Assembly: GCA_018715425.1 (NCBI GenBank)
Contig: DVLR01000018.1
Location: 1 to 11,304, forward strand
Origin: Candidatus Merdenecus merdavium
Lineage (GTDB): Bacteria; Bacillota; Clostridia; Lachnospirales; Lachnospiraceae
Length of the DNA stretch: 11,304 bases
Direction of reading: 5' to 3'
Part shown: positions 5,728 through 11,304 of the stretch, piece after piece
Layout of the letters: the number at the start of each line of letters is the position of its first letter
How positions within the stretch are numbered: position 1 is the stretch's first letter
Position numbers and translations under genes: made by a program
The notes under the pieces: generated by a model
Database searches by the model: none
What the model saw: only the letters and a program-made list of their open reading frames with translations
Told to the model about the DNA's origin: nothing

Positions 5728-6312
5728 ATGAATATTACTACTACCGCCTTAGAAGGTGTGGCTATCATAGAACCCCGCATTTTCAGTGACAGCCGTGGCT
5801 ACTTTTTTGAATCCTTTTCACAAGAGGAGTTCGATAAAAAGGTGCGCCCCATCCGTTTTGTGCAAGACAACGAAAGTAAATCCTCTTATGGAGTGATGCG
5901 AGGTCTTCATTATCAAAAGATGCCTTATACCCAAAGCAAGCTGGTGCGTTGCGTCAAAGGCAGTGTACTGGATGTAGCGGTCGATATTCGTAAAGGTTCA
6001 CCTACCTTTGGTCAGCATGTTGCCGTAGAACTGAGTGAGGATAATCATCGCCAGTTCTTTATACCTAAAGGCTTTGCTCATGGTTTTGCCGTATTGAGTG
6101 ATGAAGCCATCTTTCAATACAAATGCGATGCATTTTATGCTCCGCAAAGTGAAGGGGGGATTCAGCTTTGTGATGCCGACTTGGGTATTGATTGGAAGAT
6201 TCCCTTGGAAAGAGCAATACTGTCGGAAAAGGACATCCAGAGAGGGTGTTTGAAAGATGCGGTATTAGATTTTGATTGTCAAGAGGATTTATATTCAATA
6301 AGTTATCGATAA
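5728..6312 (+). CDS. rfbC: dTDP-4-dehydrorhamnose 3,5-epimerase
   Basis: RfbC (RmlC) converts dTDP-4-dehydro-6-deoxy-D-glucose to dTDP-4-dehydro-L-rhamnose, the third step to dTDP-L-rhamnose, in the cytoplasm. The 194-residue product has the normal cupin length. It shows RGLHYQ (58-63) with catalytic H61, K71 in SKLVRCVKGSVLDVAVDIRKG, FIPKGFAHGFAV (111-122), the active-site tyrosine region (Y131), and SEKD ending at D168. The start ATG 5728 gives the usual N-terminus (GVAIIEPRIFSDSRGYFFES). No rfbA, rfbB or rfbD is in the window, so the rest of the pathway must be encoded elsewhere or upstream. The gene is richer in G+C than those that follow and sits 109 bases before wzx. It may be a general-purpose copy joined to a more AT-rich glycan cassette. 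Confidence 0.96.
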   Translation: MNITTTALEGVAIIEPRIFSDSRGYFFESFSQEEFDKKVRPIRFVQDNESKSSYGVMRGLHYQKMPYTQSKLVRCVKGSVLDVAVDIRKGSPTFGQHVAVELSEDNHRQFFIPKGFAHGFAVLSDEAIFQYKCDAFYAPQSEGGIQLCDADLGIDWKIPLERAILSEKDIQRGCLKDAVLDFDCQEDLYSISYR

Positions 6313-6323
6313 AGAATATTAGC

Positions 6324-6425
6324 ATGTTTCAATCTTTCCCTTTTGTTGACTACCATCCACAGATTAACGAGTGTAGAATAATGATGATTGTATCTGAGAA
6401 GGTGTTTGTTTTTAGAATTTTATGA
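6324..6425 (+). CDS. Possible 33-codon open frame coupled to wzx
   Basis: A short frame from ATG 6324 (MFQSFPFVDYHPQINE and on) ends at TGA 6423-6425, overlapping the wzx start as ATGA. The first half has normal-looking codons, so it may be a leader peptide or the remnant of a lost gene. No family is recognisable, and at this length chance is quite possible. Confidence 0.2.
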   Translation: MFQSFPFVDYHPQINECRIMMIVSEKVFVFRIL

Positions 6426-7825
6426 AACAGTCATCTATAAAGAAAAATTTTGCATATAAGAGTATACTTACAGTATCTTCTTATCTAATGGCATTTGTGA
6501 CATTTCCTTATGTATCACGTGTACTTGGAGTGGAAATATTGGGATTAGTTAACTTTGTTGATAACACAGTAAACTATTTTCTCTTATTTGCTACTATGGG
6601 GATCGCATTACTTGGTGTAAGAGAAATTGCAGCAGTTAAAGATGATCAATTAGAACGAGACCGCGTCTTTTCTAGTATTTTGGGCCTCAACTTACTTTTT
6701 ACTTTTGGGGCGTTAATCATTTATTTTTCGGCGGTTTTTTTTATTCCACAATTATACCAACATTCGGAATTGTTCTATATAGGAGGTGCGAAAATCTTAT
6801 TTACAGTTTTTTTAGTAGAATGGCTCTTTACGGGAATTGAACATTTTCGGTACATAACTATTCGTAGTATAGTTATAAAGATACTATATATAATAGCCGT
6901 TTTTTGTTTGGTTCGTACCTCTGATGATTATAAACTCTACTTTGTATTAACTGTTGGTGTTGTAGTTTTGAATGCTATAGTTAATATAGTTTATGTGAGG
7001 AAGTTTGTTCATATTCGTTTGAAATACATTATAAGTAAGAAATATGCTAAGCAGAATCTGTCATTGGGTGTTTATTCTATTATGACTTCTATGTATCTCA
7101 CGTTTAATGTTATGTTTTTGGGATTTGTATCAACTAATACGGAAGTTGGGTATTATACAACTGCATTTAAACTCTATACAGTTGTTCTAAGTTTATTTAC
7201 TGCTTTTACGAATGTGATGTTACCACGTATGAGTGCACTTCTAGCAAATGAAGATAAGGAGCAATTTCAATGGTTGATAAATAAGTCATTTTCGGCAATG
7301 TGTATGTTTAGTATTCCAATGATTTTATGTAGTATTATACTTGCACCTTCAATAATTTTTGTACTTGCTGGTGCCGGATATGAAGGTGCTATTTTGCCAA
7401 TGCAAATTATTATGCCTGCAGTTTTATTCGTTGGGGTTGCACAAGTACTTGCAGTGCAGATATTAATGCCGATGAGAAAAGATGGCGTTTTGTTGATAGC
7501 ATCAATTACTGGAGCATTAATTAGTATTCTGATTAACATTGTTATAGTTACATCTCTTCAAAGTATTGGTACTGCAATTGTATTAGTTTGTTCGGAAATA
7601 ACTGTTACTTGCACATATATAATTTATATATTACGAAAACGTTTGATTGTAATTCCATTCGGTATATTAGGGACAAGTTTTTTCTGCTCAATACCAAGTG
7701 CATTGGTGTGTTATATATGCGAAAAGTGGATTGAAAATGCGTTTATAGCTATGGGAATTGCTATTGTTGCTGCAGGGATAACTTGGTTTATTGTATGGCG
7801 TAACATCATTAAAAGGTTTTTATAA
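6422..7825 (+). CDS. wzx: Wzx-type polysaccharide flippase (RfbX family)
   Basis: This 467-residue, very hydrophobic protein has about twelve or more membrane segments, first at about 17-35 and last near 440-460. The N-terminus has the pattern of polysaccharide-biosynthesis flippases: a short basic start, then YKSILTVSSYLMAFVTFPYV, SRVLGVEILGLVNFVD and MGIALLGVREIA (about residues 59-70). Wzx proteins move undecaprenyl-diphosphate-linked repeat units across the inner membrane. The length is typical. The gene is noticeably more AT-rich than rfbC, and a T8 run lies at 6735-6742. wzy starts 21 bases after its stop, so they are likely one transcript. The start ATG 6422 fits the family N-terminus. 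Transported-unit specificity cannot be predicted. Confidence 0.92.
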   Translation: MKQSSIKKNFAYKSILTVSSYLMAFVTFPYVSRVLGVEILGLVNFVDNTVNYFLLFATMGIALLGVREIAAVKDDQLERDRVFSSILGLNLLFTFGALIIYFSAVFFIPQLYQHSELFYIGGAKILFTVFLVEWLFTGIEHFRYITIRSIVIKILYIIAVFCLVRTSDDYKLYFVLTVGVVVLNAIVNIVYVRKFVHIRLKYIISKKYAKQNLSLGVYSIMTSMYLTFNVMFLGFVSTNTEVGYYTTAFKLYTVVLSLFTAFTNVMLPRMSALLANEDKEQFQWLINKSFSAMCMFSIPMILCSIILAPSIIFVLAGAGYEGAILPMQIIMPAVLFVGVAQVLAVQILMPMRKDGVLLIASITGALISILINIVIVTSLQSIGTAIVLVCSEITVTCTYIIYILRKRLIVIPFGILGTSFFCSIPSALVCYICEKWIENAFIAMGIAIVAAGITWFIVWRNIIKRFL

Positions 7826-7846
7826 ATTAAGCTCTATAAATAAGAA

Positions 7847-8911
7847 ATGGATATATTCCTATTTATGATATTTATATTTAGCGGCATGTTAATAATTTCG
7901 GCTGCTAAAGTATATCAACAGGCACAATCTAATTTTTTATATGGAGGAATAGGAATCTTTTTAATTATAACATCTATTTTTCTTGATAAATCATTATTGC
8001 CTGATTATGAACAATATGTAAGTAATTTTCAAATTACAGATTTTGGTTTTGGACTAGAGCCCTCTTTTACTTTGATTTCTTGTATTGTTAAATATGTTTT
8101 TGATAATGACGTCTTTTGGGGATTTGTGATTTATATTGTTTTGGGAATACTAATTAAGTTAATTGCTATAAAGCAATTAACAAACTTATTGCTGTTATCA
8201 TTAGCTTTATATGTTAGTTCATATTGGCTTTATCATGAGTTGATACAAATACGTGTTGGTGTAGCTGGTGCTTTTTTTTTATTATCAATAAAACCTTTAT
8301 ACGAGCGAAATCTAAAGAAGTTCCTTCTATATTCGTGCGTTGCTATTCTATTTCATTTTTCAGCAGTTATGATTTTACCATTGTGGTTTATAAGAGATAG
8401 ATTGAATGGTATGATTATTTATGTTTTGCTCATACCATTGAGTATGTTGATGTATATATTTAATTTAGATTTGATATCGATATTAAGAATGCTCCCAATA
8501 CCAATTATTAGTGATAAAGTGGAAGGTTATTTATTGATAGCTCAAATTGGAGATGTTAACAGGAAGATAATTACTGCTTCGGAATATAACCCTTTTGTAA
8601 CTTGGTATATTTTAAAAGCTTTGATTGGTATTTATTTGTGGCTTAATGTAAAGCGAATGAGGCAATTTAATTGTTATGCAATAATATTGTTGAAGATATA
8701 TACAATTGGAATTTCATTATTATGGTTATTGCCTTCAGTACCAGTAATAGCAACTAGAAGTTCCGAATTTTTGTCTTTAGTACAAATAGTACTTATTCCT
8801 TTATTTATATCAACAGTTAAGCAAAAAAGATTAGGAATAGTTATGCTATACATTTTCGGTTTAATATGGATTTTTTGGAACGTTAACTCTTTTTTATTAG
8901 TATTATTATGA
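7847..8911 (+). CDS. wzy: EpsG-family oligosaccharide polymerase (Wzy-like)
   Basis: This 354-residue membrane protein has about ten hydrophobic segments and fits the EpsG family of polysaccharide polymerases. Supporting features are an acidic loop with LLPDYEQY (D53, Y54), the HELIQIRVGVAGAF motif (H130, Q134, R136) and LFHFSAVMILP (H170, S172), the recurrent conserved blocks of that family. As the Wzy of the locus it would join repeat units flipped by Wzx on the outer face of the inner membrane. Its stop overlaps the next start by four bases (ATGA, 8908-8911). A run of nine T lies at 8272-8280 inside a membrane segment. Wzy proteins are poorly conserved, so the call relies on topology, motifs and position beside wzx. 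Confidence 0.82.
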   Translation: MDIFLFMIFIFSGMLIISAAKVYQQAQSNFLYGGIGIFLIITSIFLDKSLLPDYEQYVSNFQITDFGFGLEPSFTLISCIVKYVFDNDVFWGFVIYIVLGILIKLIAIKQLTNLLLLSLALYVSSYWLYHELIQIRVGVAGAFFLLSIKPLYERNLKKFLLYSCVAILFHFSAVMILPLWFIRDRLNGMIIYVLLIPLSMLMYIFNLDLISILRMLPIPIISDKVEGYLLIAQIGDVNRKIITASEYNPFVTWYILKALIGIYLWLNVKRMRQFNCYAIILLKIYTIGISLLWLLPSVPVIATRSSEFLSLVQIVLIPLFISTVKQKRLGIVMLYIFGLIWIFWNVNSFLLVLL

Positions 8912-10023
8912 ACGGTAAAATCAACAAAGTTCGAGCAATTGCTTTTTATCTTCCTCAATTTCATCCAACACAAGAAAATGATGACTGGTGGGGAAAAGGA
9001 TTTACGGAATGGACAAATGTTGCAAAAGCGCGTCCTCTTTTCCCAGGTCATTATCAGCCTCATATACCTGCTGATTTAGGCTTTTATGATTTACGATTAC
9101 CTGAAGCCCGTAAAGCACAAGCTGATTTAGCAAAAAAGTATGGAATAGAAGGTTTTTGTTATTGGCATTATTGGTTTGCTGGGAAAAAACTGCTAGAAAG
9201 ACCATTTGAGGAAGTGCTGAAGTCAAAAGAACCGGATTTTCCTTTTTGTTTGGGATGGGCAAATCATTCTTGGCAAAGGAAATTATGGAATTATGATGGA
9301 TCTGGAAATAAAATGTTAATTGAACAACAATATCCAGGTGAATCTGATATAGTTGATCATTTTCAATATGTGTTGCCTGCATTTCTTGATGAACGTTATA
9401 TAAAAGTGAATGGCTGCCCAGTGTTTGTCATTTTTGCCCCTTTAGATTATCCGCAAATAAATAGATTTATGCAAATATGGCGGGATTTAGCTATAAAACA
9501 CGGTCTAAATGGAGTATATTTTGTCGGGCAAGGTAATCTTCAACAACGTCGTAAGGTACTTGATTTAGGATTCGATGCATTTAATGTCGTTTCTGTGATG
9601 GAGATTCTTAGAAGAGCCAGTTCTATTTGGAGTTTTGTAATAAAGGTGCGTGCACGAGTGCTTAAGTGGCCAATAAAATATGATTATAAAGCGGCGATGA
9701 AATATTGGATAAATGAGGAGGCTAAAGAAATAGATACAATTCCATCAATAATTTCGGGGTGGGATCATACTCCTCGATCTGGAGTAAAAGGTACAATATT
9801 AACGGATGCTACTCCCGAAAGATTCTATGAACATGTATGTCAGGTAGTTGATTTATTGAAAAATAAACCCTATGATCAAAGATTGGTGTTTATTAAATCT
9901 TGGAATGAATGGGGTGAAGGAAATTATTTAGAACCAGATTTGAAATATCATTGTAAGCATCTTGAGGCATTGAAATCTGCTATTTTGATCGAAGGTAATA
10001 ACTACAAAATGTGTGAAAAATGA
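8908..10023 (+). CDS. WbsX-family (GH99-like) polysaccharide biosynthesis protein
   Basis: This 371-residue soluble protein belongs to the WbsX family found in O-antigen and capsule loci and related in fold to glycoside hydrolase family 99. Diagnostic blocks are AFYLPQFHP (12-20) running into NDDWWGKGFTEWTNV (24-38), then GFCYWHYWFAGKKLLERP (82-99), CLGWANHSW (about 114-122), and near the end SWNEWGEGNYLEPD (331-344). Length is normal. Members are usually annotated as glycosyltransferases, but the fold is that of endo-alpha-mannosidase-like enzymes and the reaction has not, to my knowledge, been settled. It could build or trim the repeat unit. It overlaps wzy by four bases at its start and the GT4 gene by four bases at its end, so translation is coupled across three genes. 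Confidence 0.9.
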   Translation: MNGKINKVRAIAFYLPQFHPTQENDDWWGKGFTEWTNVAKARPLFPGHYQPHIPADLGFYDLRLPEARKAQADLAKKYGIEGFCYWHYWFAGKKLLERPFEEVLKSKEPDFPFCLGWANHSWQRKLWNYDGSGNKMLIEQQYPGESDIVDHFQYVLPAFLDERYIKVNGCPVFVIFAPLDYPQINRFMQIWRDLAIKHGLNGVYFVGQGNLQQRRKVLDLGFDAFNVVSVMEILRRASSIWSFVIKVRARVLKWPIKYDYKAAMKYWINEEAKEIDTIPSIISGWDHTPRSGVKGTILTDATPERFYEHVCQVVDLLKNKPYDQRLVFIKSWNEWGEGNYLEPDLKYHCKHLEALKSAILIEGNNYKMCEK

Positions 10024-11114
10024 AAATTATTCATGTGACTACTAGTCTTAGTATACCTAATGGAGTAGCTAAACTCCTTTTGTATTTAATTCCTTATCAG
10101 AAACAGGCTGGACATTCGGTGGATATAGCAATACTTATGGATTTTGATTCCTCATATAAATGCAATATGCAAGAAATCGGGTGTCAAGTCTTTCCGCTAA
10201 AGGGTGAGAAATTATTCCGATTTAACCCATTGATTATTTTGAGGCTTAAAAAAATAATCTGTAACTATGATATTGTCCACGTTCATTTATTTCCCTCATT
10301 ATATTGGGTTGCTTTTACGAAATTATTATTTCCGTCTAACTGTAAAATTATTTTTACTGAACATAACTTCTCAAATAATCGAATAGGGAAAAAATGGCTA
10401 AACCATTTGGAACAATTTATATATAAGCGCTACAATCGTATAATCGCGATTTCAGAACCAGTCGCTGAAATGTTGAGAACACATACAAAATCTAAAGGTA
10501 AAATTATTACTGTTGAAAATGGGATAGATTTATCTTGTTTTGACATTGCTGTTGCTATTTCAAGAAAAGAAATGAATATACCTGATGGTGCAGTACTTAT
10601 TACCCAAGTGGCTCGTTTTATGTATGAGAAGGATCAAAGGACTGTATTACGTGCTTTAGCATTGTTACCAGAAAACTATCATGTATTGCTAGTAGGGGAT
10701 GGATTTCTTCTTGAAGAGCATAAACAAATGGCTCAACAAATGGCTATTGCTCATCGTGTTCATTTCTTGGGATTAAGAATTGATGTTCCATCTATATTGA
10801 AGGCGTCAGATGTAGTAGTTGTATCTTCTATAATTGAAGGGTTCGGGTTAGTTGCCGTTGAGGGTATGGCAGCTGGGAAGCCCGTAGTGGCTTCAGATGT
10901 TCCAGGATTAGCTGAGGTTGTAAAAGGTGCGGGAATTTTGTTTAAGGTGCAAGATGAGAAAGCGTTAGCTGAACATATATACAATTTGATAACAAATAAG
11001 TCTTTATATGAACAAGTATCTTCTCATTGTTTAAAACGTTCTCGCAAATATAGTATAGCATATATGGCTATTAAATATGAAAGCATATATTGTGATGTAT
11101 GCAATGTTTGTTAA
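10020..11114 (+). CDS. GT4-family glycosyltransferase
   Basis: This 364-residue GT-B enzyme has an N-terminal Rossmann half for the acceptor starting MKIIHVTTSLSIPNGVAK (glycine-loop region at about 12-17) and EHNFSNNR at 114-121. The C-terminal donor half has VARFMYEKDQ with R199 and K204 contacting the nucleotide diphosphate, VGDG (225-228), and the EX7E motif EGFGLVAVE with E273 and E281, followed by MAAGKPVVASDVPG. Such retaining enzymes transfer a sugar from a nucleotide donor onto the lipid-linked repeat unit at the cytoplasmic face of the membrane. Donor and acceptor are unknown. Its start overlaps the WbsX-like gene by four bases (ATGA), and the acyltransferase gene begins 22 bases after its stop. 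Confidence 0.94.
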   Translation: MKIIHVTTSLSIPNGVAKLLLYLIPYQKQAGHSVDIAILMDFDSSYKCNMQEIGCQVFPLKGEKLFRFNPLIILRLKKIICNYDIVHVHLFPSLYWVAFTKLLFPSNCKIIFTEHNFSNNRIGKKWLNHLEQFIYKRYNRIIAISEPVAEMLRTHTKSKGKIITVENGIDLSCFDIAVAISRKEMNIPDGAVLITQVARFMYEKDQRTVLRALALLPENYHVLLVGDGFLLEEHKQMAQQMAIAHRVHFLGLRIDVPSILKASDVVVVSSIIEGFGLVAVEGMAAGKPVVASDVPGLAEVVKGAGILFKVQDEKALAEHIYNLITNKSLYEQVSSHCLKRSRKYSIAYMAIKYESIYCDVCNVC

Positions 11115-11136
11115 TTTATAACTGAAAAATATTACA

Positions 11137-11304
11137 ATGTCTATTTTAAATAATTTGAATGGGCTTGATGCTCTAAAATTCATTATGGCCTTATTTGTGG
11201 TGGCAATTCATGTTCATCCTTTTATTAATTATCCTTTTATTAATTCGGTGTGTACTCCATTCATGAGTTCTGCTGTACCTGTTTTTTTTTTAATTTCGGC
11301 TTTT
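11137..11304 (+). CDS. Acyltransferase family 3 protein, 5' part only
   Basis: The window ends after 56 codons. The visible part matches the N-terminus of membrane acyltransferase-3 (OafA-like) proteins: MSILNNLNGLDALKFIMALF, then VVAIHVHPF, then a polar loop and the second membrane segment VPVFFLISAF. K14 and H25 stand eleven residues apart, the R/K-X10-H spacing of this family, with lysine in place of arginine. Such enzymes add acetyl or related groups to surface sugars. It sits 22 bases behind the GT4 gene in the same operon. A run of ten T at 11282-11291 falls in the second membrane segment. Confidence 0.82.
   Translation, partial: MSILNNLNGLDALKFIMALFVVAIHVHPFINYPFINSVCTPFMSSAVPVFFLISAF

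Noticed and set aside
5721..5728. TATCTTTA resembling a -7 promoter box before rfbC
   Set aside because: It overlaps the start codon of rfbC, so it cannot drive that gene, and no TTTG lies at the right distance upstream.
1..11304. CRISPR array, tRNA, rRNA or integrase attachment site
   Set aside because: No regularly spaced repeats, no tRNA-like cloverleaf with its conserved loops, no rRNA sequence and no integrase gene could be seen.

Overview
The window looks like part of a Bacteroidales chromosome, most likely Bacteroides, Phocaeicola or a close relative. The grounds are the moderate to low G+C, the BT4734/VirE-type primase-helicase, a Bacteroidales-type PIN toxin-antitoxin pair, a Panacea (DUF4065) gene, and a capsule or O-antigen type glycan locus. 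Most starts have no Shine-Dalgarno sequence, as is usual in this group. The species cannot be told from the sequence alone.

Layout. (1) 1-2306: a palindrome-rich tail region and a minus-strand gene for a VirE/VapE-type primase-helicase of mobile-element character. (2) 2307-2777: a divergent intergenic region with two short palindromes, then a small plus-strand gene broken by a frameshift. (3) 2785-2924: a 140-bp AT-rich non-coding cassette bounded by perfect 15-bp inverted repeats. (4) 3002-5244: a run of toxin-antitoxin-like genes: a VapB-like/VapC PIN pair, an unrecognised 164-residue protein, and a Panacea-domain gene overlapping a partner gene that carries an in-frame stop. (5) 5390-5653: a second frameshifted small gene followed by a strong hairpin. 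(6) 5728-11304: a surface-polysaccharide cluster, all on the plus strand: rfbC (dTDP-4-dehydrorhamnose 3,5-epimerase), a Wzx-type flippase, an EpsG-type Wzy polymerase, a WbsX-family protein, a GT4 glycosyltransferase, and the first 56 codons of an acyltransferase-3 gene that runs off the window.

How the genes work together. The right half is a Wzx/Wzy-dependent glycan locus. RfbC contributes to dTDP-L-rhamnose supply, the GT4 enzyme and perhaps the WbsX-like protein build the repeat unit on a lipid carrier, Wzx flips it, Wzy polymerises it, and the acyltransferase probably decorates it. From wzx onward the genes are tightly packed, two junctions being 4-base ATGA overlaps, and visibly more AT-rich than rfbC or the primase gene. 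The left half is accessory DNA: a primase-helicase, toxin-antitoxin-like genes and three broken small genes. No upxY/upxZ pair, the usual leader of Bacteroides capsule loci, is recognisable in the window.

The items most worth a second look are the inverted-repeat cassette next to the primase gene, the Panacea gene whose overlapping partner is disrupted, and the T-runs (T8, T9, T10) inside three glycan genes.
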